Origin: Nitratireductor sp. XY-223
GTDB lineage: Bacteria; Pseudomonadota; Alphaproteobacteria; Rhizobiales; Rhizobiaceae
Direction: 5' to 3'
DNA: 64,000 nucleotides
NCBI RefSeq assembly: GCF_004959855.1
Contig: NZ_SPNT01000007.1
Location: 216,013 to 280,012, forward strand
In this document: piece by piece, positions 26,087 to 33,314 of the stretch
Position numbering within the stretch: the first letter of the stretch is position 1
Layout of the letters: each line of letters starts with the position of its first letter
Position numbers and translations under genes: made by a program
Notes under the pieces: model-generated
What the model was told of the DNA's origin: nothing
Database searches by the model: none
Seen by the model: the letters and a program-made list of their open reading frames with translations, nothing else

Positions 26087-27186
26087 TGGGCAACCTCCAG
26101 AACGGGCTCGTGCCGGAGCATGCCGCCGCCCTTGCCGTACAGCAGGACGTTCTCGACGGGCCAGCGCAAAATCCGCTTCTCACCCTGCCGCATGCCTCTC
26201 GGATCGACTGCGCTCAAATGTTTTTCGGCTTCAATCACGCCGCCGTCCGGACGCCGGAAAAAATAGACGACGCGGGAGCCGAGAAACTCGCTGGCTATGA
26301 ATTCCGCCTCCATCTGCGCCGAGCCGGACTGGCCGCGCGAATCCGGATCGCAGATCGCGACATTGTCGAAACGGAAAACGTAATGGACAGCTCCGGAGAC
26401 GCCCGGCGGCATGGCAAGGCGCGCGCCGGCGGTCTCGAACGCGCCGCCCTGCCCGGACCCGGACAGGATGTTGTAGGCGTTGAGGAACCGCGCGACCTGC
26501 ACGTTCGCCGGCCGGCTGAAGATGTCGTGCGGGGTGTCGACCTGAATGGCCCTGCCCGCATCGAGCACGATCATCCGGTCGCCCATGGCAAGCGCCTCGG
26601 CCTCGTTGCCTGTGACATGCATGAACGTCACACCGAGCGCCGAACGGATCCTGCGCAGTTCGACCGTCATGCGCTCACGCAGATTGGCATCGAGTGCGCC
26701 CAGCGGTTCATCGAGCAGACAGATGCGCGGCTCGCAAATCAGCGTCCGCGCAAGCGAGACGCGCTGACGCTGACCGCCGGAAATCTCGCCGACCATGCGA
26801 TCGCCGAATTCCTCCAGCCCGACCAGTTCCAGCATCCGCTCGACCCGGTCGTTCACTGTCCGCTGATCCGATACGGGATCGATCTGCCGGTAGCGCAGGC
26901 CGAAGGCCACGTTGTCGAAAACGGACATATGCGGAAAAAGACCGTATTTCTGCTGGACGAAACCGAGGCCCCGCAGATGCGGCGGCGTTCCCGTCACGGT
27001 TTTTCCGTCGAGGACGATGGCGCCCGTATCGGGGCGCTCCAGGCCGGCGATCAGACGCAGAAGCGTCGATTTTCCCGAGCCGGACGGTCCCAACAGGGTC
27101 AGATACTCGTCATCTTCTATTTCAAGGCTGAAGTCCCGGACGGCGATATTGCCGCCAAACGACTTGTTCAGCCCTCGGATTTCCAT
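26083..27186 (-). CDS. ABC transporter ATPase, PotA-type (operon copy 1)
   Basis: 367 residues. Walker A GPSGSGKST, signature ISGGQRQRVSLARTL, Walker B ICLLDEPLGALDA, H-loop FMHVTGNEAEALAMGD (His followed by Val-Thr-Gly instead of the usual THD), and a C-terminal accessory domain from about 240. Two ATGs stand next to each other at 27189 and 27186 after a GGAG; the second is chosen for spacing. It is the first gene of the 11-gene operon ending with the amidase. Its promoter at 27233-27262 is flanked by direct repeats. Confidence 0.92.
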   Translation of the reverse strand: MEIRGLNKSFGGNIAVRDFSLEIEDDEYLTLLGPSGSGKSTLLRLIAGLERPDTGAIVLDGKTVTGTPPHLRGLGFVQQKYGLFPHMSVFDNVAFGLRYRQIDPVSDQRTVNDRVERMLELVGLEEFGDRMVGEISGGQRQRVSLARTLICEPRICLLDEPLGALDANLRERMTVELRRIRSALGVTFMHVTGNEAEALAMGDRMIVLDAGRAIQVDTPHDIFSRPANVQVARFLNAYNILSGSGQGGAFETAGARLAMPPGVSGAVHYVFRFDNVAICDPDSRGQSGSAQMEAEFIASEFLGSRVVYFFRRPDGGVIEAEKHLSAVDPRGMRQGEKRILRWPVENVLLYGKGGGMLRHEPVLEVAQ

Positions 27187-27220
27187 CATCTCCGCCCCCG
27201 GCTTTCCTCTAAGCCCGCTC

Positions 27221-27271
27221 TTATTGATCGATGTAATAATGCTTTTTGTGTTCAAAAGTCAATTATTGATC
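27221..27271. repeat. Direct repeat pair flanking the ABC-operon promoter
   Basis: The 9-mer TTATTGATC occurs at 27221-27229 and again at 27263-27271, exactly 42 bp (four helical turns) apart. They bracket the minus-strand promoter, one just upstream of the -35 and one just downstream of the -10. This is the geometry of paired sites for one regulator, probably the double-winged-helix protein encoded at 27386. Confidence 0.5.
27233..27262 (-). promoter_or_regulatory. Candidate promoter of the polyamine-type ABC operon
   Basis: Minus-strand TTGACT (27262-27257), 18-bp spacer, TATTAC (27238-27233). The start codon of the first ATPase gene is 46 nt downstream. No other good hexamer pair is seen on this strand in the gap. 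Confidence 0.5.
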
Positions 27272-27302
27272 TGGCGATTATTACTAGATTTTAGGGATAT
27301 CG

Positions 27303-27332
27303 TTGATTTCTCGGCATATTTTTCTGGATAAT
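27303..27332 (+). promoter_or_regulatory. Candidate promoter of the double-winged-helix GntR gene
   Basis: TTGATT (27303-27308), 18-bp spacer, GATAAT (27327-27332) preceded by TG, an extended -10. The expected start of RNA, near 27340, lies just before the palindrome at 27345-27359. Confidence 0.5.
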
Positions 27333-27344
27333 CATCGCCGTATC

Positions 27345-27359
27345 GTGTACAAAGTACAC
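27345..27359 (+). promoter_or_regulatory. Palindromic operator candidate GTGTAC-AAA-GTACAC
   Basis: Perfect 6-3-6 inverted repeat (GTGTACAAAGTACAC), 26 nt before the GntR start codon and just past the expected RNA start. Position suits autorepression by the GntR protein encoded next to it. Similar TGTAC/GTACA half-sites are common for FCD-type GntR proteins. Confidence 0.55.
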
Positions 27360-27385
27360 AAAATTCATTCTTTGATGGGAAGCAG

Positions 27386-28387
27386 ATGAGCAGCAGCGAG
27401 GCCATTCCGATCGATCCGTCCGCACCGCGATACGCGGTCATCGAGAAGCTGGTGGAGGCCGCGATCGAGCGCGGGACACTGCCGGCAAGGACGGTCCTCA
27501 TGGAAGGACCGATCGCCAAGCTCTTCGGAACCAGCCGCACGCCGGTGCGCGTAGCGCTGAACAGCCTGTGCGACCGCGGCCTGCTACTTCGGTTCGAGGG
27601 GCGCGGGTTTGTCGTTCCGGGGGACGGAGACCCGGTGCGCGCGCCGCTGACCGGGCCGATGCTGGGATTGCCCGAGGATGTCTCGCCCGACCCCGCGCCC
27701 GTCACGTCGCAGCGCATCGCCAGGGATTTCGAGACCGTCCTGGTTCACGCGCTCCCGTTCGGCAGGTTCGGCGTCAACGAACAGGCCATGGCCGACCACT
27801 ACAATGTCAGCCGCACGGTCGTCCGCGAGCTCCTTTCGCGGCTGCAGGATCGCGGCCTGATCAACAAGAACCGCCGCTCCCACTGGGTCATCGGGCCGCT
27901 CACGGCGCGGGAGGTCGCCCAGTATTTCGCCATTCGCAGCAAGCTGGAGCCGCTGGCGCTGGAAGATAGTGCGCCGCGCCTGCCGGCCAGGGACATCAAG
28001 GACATGTGGGGGCGGTTGCAGACTGCCCTCGACCAGGGCGACGACCTGTCGAGCGATACGCTCGAGGAACTTGAATCGGACATGCATGTGCGTTTGCTTG
28101 CCGGGTCCAACAACAGCCATTTGCTGCGCATGGTCCACCAGAGCCAGCTGGCGCTCGTCGTGAACCGGGTGTTCGCATCGTTTATCGGGACCGGACCGTT
28201 CAAAAACTCGCTGCGCGAGCATGCCATCGTCTTCGAGTTCATCATGCGCGGCGCCTATGAGATGGCGGCCCAGGCCCTGGAAGAGCACCTGAACCTGGCC
28301 GCTCGCCGCACACGCCAGAGGCTGATGACCCTTTCGGTCTTTCCCGAGCCGGAATTTCCGAGATACCTGGTCAAGCGCGCATCCTGA
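27386..28387 (+). CDS. GntR-family regulator with two winged-helix domains and FCD-like domain
   Basis: 333 residues, about 100 longer than standard FCD-GntR proteins. Two winged helices are visible in tandem. The first (about 12-78) has PIAKLFGTSRTPVRVALNSLCDRGLL and a wing FEGRGFVV. The second (about 107-173) has QAMADHYNVSRTVVRELLSRLQDRGLINKNRRSHWVIG. The helical C-terminus has candidate metal/ligand residues in ESDMHVRLLAGSNNSHLL and LREHAIVFEFI...ALEEHL, as in FCD domains. It is divergent from the polyamine-type ABC operon and 62 nt upstream of the signal-less binding-protein homologue. Probably represses the divergent operon, with paired DNA sites to match its two DNA-binding domains. 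Confidence 0.88.
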   Translation: MSSSEAIPIDPSAPRYAVIEKLVEAAIERGTLPARTVLMEGPIAKLFGTSRTPVRVALNSLCDRGLLLRFEGRGFVVPGDGDPVRAPLTGPMLGLPEDVSPDPAPVTSQRIARDFETVLVHALPFGRFGVNEQAMADHYNVSRTVVRELLSRLQDRGLINKNRRSHWVIGPLTAREVAQYFAIRSKLEPLALEDSAPRLPARDIKDMWGRLQTALDQGDDLSSDTLEELESDMHVRLLAGSNNSHLLRMVHQSQLALVVNRVFASFIGTGPFKNSLREHAIVFEFIMRGAYEMAAQALEEHLNLAARRTRQRLMTLSVFPEPEFPRYLVKRAS

Positions 28388-28449
28388 CGCGTGTGGACCG
28401 CGTCGAGCGGATCAACTAGAACGACGAACGTTTTCGATCGGAGACTGAT

Positions 28450-29700
28450 GTGGCAACGAAAGCGGACAGGCAGGCGGACAGTAGGGACAATCCGTCCAGG
28501 GCGCCCGGTGAGACTGCCAGCCATCCGGCACCGGCGGTGGGACGCGGGAAGCTGACGCTACGGGTCCTTGGCACGTCGGTCACGCAGATTCCGCCGCTCA
28601 AGCACGCCGCCGAGCGCGACCTTGGCCTTACCCTCGAATTCATAACCCTGGACGGCACCGAAGCGCAGCGCCGCGGCGCGCTGGCGCCGCACAGTTTCGA
28701 CGTGTACGACCAGTGGTTCCACGATCTCGACCTTATCTGGCCGACCGGTTCGATCCGCGGCATAGACATCGGCAGGATCACGCGCTGGGACCAGATCAAC
28801 GACCTGCCGAAGACGGGAAGACTGTCGCCGTCCTCGACGTCCGCGTCGGGCGGCGACCCGAGCAAGAGGCTCTTCGTCCAGCTTGACGGATCGCTCGGCG
28901 GAACGCCATCGGACCGCATCAGCATGGTGCCGACCGTGCACAATGCCGACAGTTTCGCCGTGGTCGGGGACCAGGCCGGCAAGATCAACAGCTGGGGCAG
29001 CCTGCTTGATCCGAAATGGTCCGGCAATGTCATCCTCCAGCGCGATGCCGCGATCGGCTGCCTCGACATGCTGCTCGCGCTGAAGGCCCGCGACGAACTG
29101 CATGTCGGCGACATGGGAGACCTCACGCTCGAGGAGATCGACGCCGTCACCGAGAAACTCGCCGGCTATTGCTCGATGGGGCAGTTTCGCCGGATCTGGG
29201 CCGACGAAGCCGAAGCCATCGCCGCGCTGCGCGGCGGCATCGACCTGATCGGCAGCCTGTGGTGGTCAGGGGCCGTGAAACTGCGGCGGTTGGGGGTTCC
29301 GGTTTCCATGGTCACCCCGGTCGAAGGCTTTCGCGGCTGGTTCGGCGGCATGGCCCTGTCGACGCATCTGCGCGGCCGCGAACTCGACGCCGCATACGAC
29401 TATCTCAACTGGTGGCTCGACGGGTATGCGGGCGCGGCGATGGCGCGCCAGGGATCCTACATGTCCAATCCGGAAGCCGTCCGACAACATCTGACAAAGG
29501 CAGAATGGGATTTCTGGTACGAGGGCAAACCGGCGGGCGGCCCGATTACGGACTGGGACGGCTACACCGTCTATGACGTCGGCGAAAGCCGCGGCGGCGG
29601 CAGCTACCAGCAGCGCATCGACAAGATCGTTGTCTGGGATGCGGTCATCGAAGAGCACAACTATCTCGTCCGGCGCTGGGAGAACGCTATTTCAGGATGA
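28450..29700 (+). CDS. PotD-like solute-binding homologue without signal peptide
   Basis: 416 residues, homologous to the exported protein at 21552-22763: EEIDAVTEKLAGYCSMGQFRRIWADEAE matches the corresponding DGQFRALWGDFGE block, and WDFWYEGKP matches YGFWYEGKP near the end. The first 35 residues (MATKADRQADSRDNPSR...PAVGRGKL) are hydrophilic with no export signal. The start is GTG after GGAGA; no in-frame start lies upstream. It follows the GntR gene on the same strand, away from the transporter operon. Cytoplasmic location and a ligand-sensing or buffering role with the GntR protein are plausible but unproven. Confidence 0.82.
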   Translation: MATKADRQADSRDNPSRAPGETASHPAPAVGRGKLTLRVLGTSVTQIPPLKHAAERDLGLTLEFITLDGTEAQRRGALAPHSFDVYDQWFHDLDLIWPTGSIRGIDIGRITRWDQINDLPKTGRLSPSSTSASGGDPSKRLFVQLDGSLGGTPSDRISMVPTVHNADSFAVVGDQAGKINSWGSLLDPKWSGNVILQRDAAIGCLDMLLALKARDELHVGDMGDLTLEEIDAVTEKLAGYCSMGQFRRIWADEAEAIAALRGGIDLIGSLWWSGAVKLRRLGVPVSMVTPVEGFRGWFGGMALSTHLRGRELDAAYDYLNWWLDGYAGAAMARQGSYMSNPEAVRQHLTKAEWDFWYEGKPAGGPITDWDGYTVYDVGESRGGGSYQQRIDKIVVWDAVIEEHNYLVRRWENAISG

Positions 29701-29722
29701 GCAATCCTGTCTTCCGGGCTTG

Positions 29723-30532
29723 CTACCAGCCAGGCTGATCGGGATCCGGCAACGGGATGGCATCCAGCAATTCGCGGGTGTATTGCGCCTCGGGCGCATC
29801 GAAAATCCGCTCCACTGGCGCGTATTCGACGATTGTTCCACGGTTCAGGACCAGAACCTGCGAACACAGCCGCCGTATGACCGACAGGTCGTGGCTGATG
29901 AAGGCCACCGTGAGACCGAGCTCGCGCACCAGGTTTTCCAGCAGATTGAGAACCTGCGCCTGCGACGACACATCAAGCCCGGAGACGATCTCGTCGGCGA
30001 GGATGAAATCCGGACGCATGGCAATTGCGCGGGCAATTCCGACGCGCTGGCGCTGGCCGCCCGAAAGTTCGTGCGGATAGCGGGCCCGGAACGATCCCGG
30101 CAGTCCGACGTGGTCCAGCGCCTCGTCGACGCGGGCGTTGATCCGGTCAAGGCCGTGGATGCGCAGCGGGTCCGCGATGATCGCGCCGACGCGGCGCCGC
30201 GGGTTGAGCGAGGACATCGGGTCCTGGAAGATCATCTGCAGCCGCCGCCGCAGCGGCCGCAGGGTTGCCTCGTCGAGATGGCCGATGTCCCTGCCCTCGA
30301 ACGCGATGGATCCGGCCGTCGGTTCCAGCAGGCGGATGAGCGTTCGCCCGAGGGTCGACTTGCCGGATCCCGAACCGCCGACGATGCCGAGCACGGATCC
30401 GGCTTCGATATCGAAGTCCAGCCCCTTTAGTATGTCGACCATCGGCGCGCGGCCGAGGGGCGGCTTGTTAGCGAAATCGGGAAGCGACAATTCAAGTCCG
30501 CGAACCCGGAACATCGGCGTGCCGCTACCCAT
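29723..30532 (-). CDS. Dipeptide/oligopeptide ABC ATPase, OppF/DppF-type
   Basis: 269 residues. Walker A GGSGSGKST, signature LSGGQRQRVGIARAIA, Walker B FILADEIVSGLD (Glu kept, the usual Asp-Glu-Pro reads Asp-Glu-Ile), H-loop FISHDLSVIRRL. FQDPMSSLNPRRRVG is the Q-loop typical of peptide transporters. The C-terminal oligopeptide extension found in many relatives is short. The start overlaps the OppD-type gene by 8 nt (ATGGGTAG). It is the last gene of the peptide-type operon and is convergent with the 28450 gene. Confidence 0.92.
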   Translation of the reverse strand: MGSGTPMFRVRGLELSLPDFANKPPLGRAPMVDILKGLDFDIEAGSVLGIVGGSGSGKSTLGRTLIRLLEPTAGSIAFEGRDIGHLDEATLRPLRRRLQMIFQDPMSSLNPRRRVGAIIADPLRIHGLDRINARVDEALDHVGLPGSFRARYPHELSGGQRQRVGIARAIAMRPDFILADEIVSGLDVSSQAQVLNLLENLVRELGLTVAFISHDLSVIRRLCSQVLVLNRGTIVEYAPVERIFDAPEAQYTRELLDAIPLPDPDQPGW

Positions 30533-31400
30533 GGTGCCAGGCTCCGTCGGCCGCCTCGATCTCCGCCGTCACCGCAGTGATCACGGCACGATCCACCGGC
30601 ATGAGCGAGGTAAAGGGTTCGGTGAATTTGGGTGTCGCCGCCAAAAGCGCCTTCGAATAGCCGTGGCGCGGCCCGGCGTAGAAGTCGGCGACATCGGCCT
30701 GCTCGATGACCTTGCCGGCAAACAGCACGGTCAGGCGCTGGCAGACCTTCGAGACCACGCCCAGATCGTGGGTGACAAACAGCATGGCCGTCCCGTGGCG
30801 CTCCTGCATCTCCCGGATCAGGCGCAGGATCTGCTTCTGCACCGTCACATCGAGCGCCGTCGTCGGCTCATCGGCGATGACCAGCTTCGGATTGGCGGCA
30901 AAGGCGGAGGCGATCAGGACACGCTGCCGCATTCCGCCCGACAGTTCGTGCGGGTAGCTGGCCAGCACGCGCTGCGGGTTGTCGATATGGACCTCGTCCA
31001 GGAGCTCCGCGGCGCGGTTGGCCGCATCGCGCCGGGTCCAGCCCAGTATATCGATCAGCCGGTCGGTGATCTGCGGGCCGATCCGGCGCGAGGGGTTGAG
31101 CGCGGTCAGCGGATCCTGCGGGATGAGGGCCGCCTTGGCGCCGATCAGCCGGCGGCGGTCGGCCTGCGGCATCGCCAGCAAGTCCTCGTCGTCGAGCTGT
31201 ACCTGCCCCTCGGCAATCTCCACGGCCGCCGGAAGAATGCCCAGAACGGCCTTGCCGATCATGCTCTTGCCGGCGCCGCTTTCCCCGACCAGACCGCAGA
31301 CCTCGCCGCTGTTCACCTCGAGCGAGACCGAGCGCAGGAGCCTGTCGGATGTGCCCCTGATCACGGCGCTGAGATTTTCGATCTGCAGAAACGGGGTCAT
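30525..31400 (-). CDS. Dipeptide/oligopeptide ABC ATPase, OppD/DppD-type
   Basis: 291 residues. Walker A GESGAGKSM, Q-loop IPQDPLTALNPSRRIG, signature LSGGMRQRVLIASAFA, Walker B LVIADEPTTALD, H-loop LFVTHDLGVVSKV. It starts at the ATG sharing ATGA with the permease gene; a longer overlapping frame that continues through the permease region is a shadow. With the OppF-type partner it powers the peptide-class importer. Confidence 0.92.
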   Translation of the reverse strand: MTPFLQIENLSAVIRGTSDRLLRSVSLEVNSGEVCGLVGESGAGKSMIGKAVLGILPAAVEIAEGQVQLDDEDLLAMPQADRRRLIGAKAALIPQDPLTALNPSRRIGPQITDRLIDILGWTRRDAANRAAELLDEVHIDNPQRVLASYPHELSGGMRQRVLIASAFAANPKLVIADEPTTALDVTVQKQILRLIREMQERHGTAMLFVTHDLGVVSKVCQRLTVLFAGKVIEQADVADFYAGPRHGYSKALLAATPKFTEPFTSLMPVDRAVITAVTAEIEAADGAWHHG

Positions 31401-32248
31401 CGCAGCACCGGATCGAAACGGTCTTTCAAGCCTTCGCCGAACTGGCTGAAGGCGAGGACAGTCAGGAACAGCACGATCAGAGGGCAGACCAGCACCCACC
31501 AGGCCTGATGAATTGAAATGCGGCCTTCGGCGATCATCCCGCCCCAGGTCGGCGCATCGGTGGAAATCGACAGATTGACGAACGAAAGGATCGCCTCGAC
31601 GATCACCGCGATCCCCATCTCCAGGGTCAACAGGGCAACGATTGTCGGCAGCACGTTGGGGCCGATTTCCCGCCACAGGATGGCCGCTCGCACATGACCG
31701 GCGACGACGGCGCTGGAGACGTAGTCCATCTGCGACTGGTTCATCGCCTCGGCTCGCACCACCCGGCAGAAGCGGGTCCAGTCGATGACGATGATGGCAA
31801 TGACGATCGACCAGAGACCGGTGCCCAGCACCGCAATCAGCAAGATGGCGAACAGCACCGGCGGAAATGCCATCCAGATGTCGACCAGCCGCGATATCAC
31901 CGCATCGGCCCAGCCTCGGTAGTAGCCAGCGATCAGGCCCAGCACCGAACCGATCACCGCCGTCGCCAGACCCGCGATCACGGCGACGGTGAGCGCGATC
32001 CGCCCGCCATAGATAATGCGCGAAAGAACGTCCCGCCCCAGGCTGTCGGTGCCGAGCAGGAAACCGGGTTCCGCGCCATCGACCCAGAACGGCGGCAGCC
32101 GCGCGGCAAAGAGATCCTGGGCCAGCGGGTCGTGCGGGCTGATCCATCCGGCAAGCAGTGTCAAAAGGGCGACGATCGCCAGCCACCCCCCGGAGAGCCA
32201 CAGCCTCAGTCCTGCTTTCCGCTTCACCGTGCCGCGCCCGTCACGCAT
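31397..32248 (-). CDS. Peptide-type ABC permease, OppC/DppC-type
   Basis: 283 residues, about six spans. The N-terminal periplasmic segment LGTDSLGRDVLSRIIYGGRIALTVA is diagnostic for DppC/OppC, as is the EAA loop DYVSSAVVAGHVRAAILWREIGPNVLPTIVALLTLEMG. The start at 32248 shares the 8-nt overlap ATGCGTGA with the OppB-type gene; an ATG at 32275 would add nine residues. Confidence 0.92.
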   Translation of the reverse strand: MRDGRGTVKRKAGLRLWLSGGWLAIVALLTLLAGWISPHDPLAQDLFAARLPPFWVDGAEPGFLLGTDSLGRDVLSRIIYGGRIALTVAVIAGLATAVIGSVLGLIAGYYRGWADAVISRLVDIWMAFPPVLFAILLIAVLGTGLWSIVIAIIVIDWTRFCRVVRAEAMNQSQMDYVSSAVVAGHVRAAILWREIGPNVLPTIVALLTLEMGIAVIVEAILSFVNLSISTDAPTWGGMIAEGRISIHQAWWVLVCPLIVLFLTVLAFSQFGEGLKDRFDPVLR

Positions 32249-33251
32249 GGCGCAATCTCGGATTGAGGAGGGCATAGGTCAGGTCGACGACGAGATTGAC
32301 CACCGTGAAGAGCAAGGCGAAGACGAGGACAATGCCCTGGATCAGCGGCAGATCCCGGTTGATCACCGCGTCGATCGCCATGTTCCCCAGCCCCTCATAG
32401 GAAAACAGCCGCTCGATGATCACCGTTCCGCCGATGAGAAAGGTGAACTGCACGCCGATCAGCGTCAGCGTCGGCAATACGGCGTTCCGCAGCGCCTCGA
32501 ACAGGATGACGTGGTTCTCGCCGTAGCCCTTGGTCCGGGCGAGCACGACATAGTCGAGATGCATGGTTTCCTTCAGCGACTGTTTCAGCAATTGCCCGAT
32601 GATGGCGGCGAGCGGGATCGCCAGCGCCAGCGCCGGCATGAACATGTGCTTCAAGAGGTCCCACCACAGGTCGAAGCGCAGTCGCAGGATGCTTTCAAAG
32701 GCGTAGAACTGGGTGGTGAACGGCAGATCCAGCGACGGCGAAATGCGGCCCGAGATGTGAAATACGGGATAAAGCACGCCGAGCGTCAGGATCAGCACCA
32801 GCGCCCACAGGAAATCCGGGATGGAAAGGCCCGCACCGTTGGCGACATCGATGACGGCTTCGGTCCGCCCGCCGCGAAAGCGGGTGCCCGTCAACGCCAT
32901 GGCGCCGCCGATGATGACCGCCAGAACCAGCGCGAATATCGACAGTTCCAGGGTTGCCGGCAGGCGTCCGAGGACAAGCGGCATGACCGGCTGCCGCAGC
33001 GAGATGGACGTGCCGAAATCGCCCTGCAGCACGCCGGTGAGCCAGACGACGAATTGTTCGGGTATCGATTTGTCGAGCCCGTAATGGGCGGTCAGCCGGG
33101 CGATGTCCTCGTCCGTCGCTCCCGGCGGCAGCATCATCGCGATCGGGTTGCCGGGCACGATGCGTATGACCACGAACACGATCACCGCCGCGCCGAACAG
33201 GGTGATCGCCATCATGGCCAGTCGCATCAACAGTAATTGCAGCAGCCTCAA
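32241..33251 (-). CDS. Peptide-type ABC permease, OppB/DppB-type
   Basis: 336 residues with the family beginning (ITLFGAAVIVFVVIRIVPGNPIAMMLPPGATDEDIARL), six spans, and the EAA loop DYVVLARTKGYGENHVILFEALRNAVLPTLTLIGVQ. The start is taken as TTG 33251, which gives the usual distance from N-terminus to VPGNP. An ATG at 33227 would remove eight residues and has no ribosome site. A GC-rich hairpin separates it from the binding-protein gene. Confidence 0.9.
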   Translation of the reverse strand: MRLLQLLLMRLAMMAITLFGAAVIVFVVIRIVPGNPIAMMLPPGATDEDIARLTAHYGLDKSIPEQFVVWLTGVLQGDFGTSISLRQPVMPLVLGRLPATLELSIFALVLAVIIGGAMALTGTRFRGGRTEAVIDVANGAGLSIPDFLWALVLILTLGVLYPVFHISGRISPSLDLPFTTQFYAFESILRLRFDLWWDLLKHMFMPALALAIPLAAIIGQLLKQSLKETMHLDYVVLARTKGYGENHVILFEALRNAVLPTLTLIGVQFTFLIGGTVIIERLFSYEGLGNMAIDAVINRDLPLIQGIVLVFALLFTVVNLVVDLTYALLNPRLRHA

Positions 33252-33272
33252 ATTCGACCCCCCGGCGCGCGA

Positions 33273-33296
33273 GAGCCGCCGCGCAGGCGGCGGCTC
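33273..33296 (-). promoter_or_regulatory. Intercistronic hairpin after binding-protein gene
   Basis: Perfect inverted repeat: arms GAGCCGCCGC and GCGGCGGCTC with loop GCAG (10-bp stem). It lies between the peptide-type binding-protein stop (33315) and the first permease gene. No U-run follows. It is the longest of the four post-binding-protein stems in the window. Confidence 0.75.
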
Positions 33297-33314
33297 CGGT
33301 GCAAGTCTCGTCCG

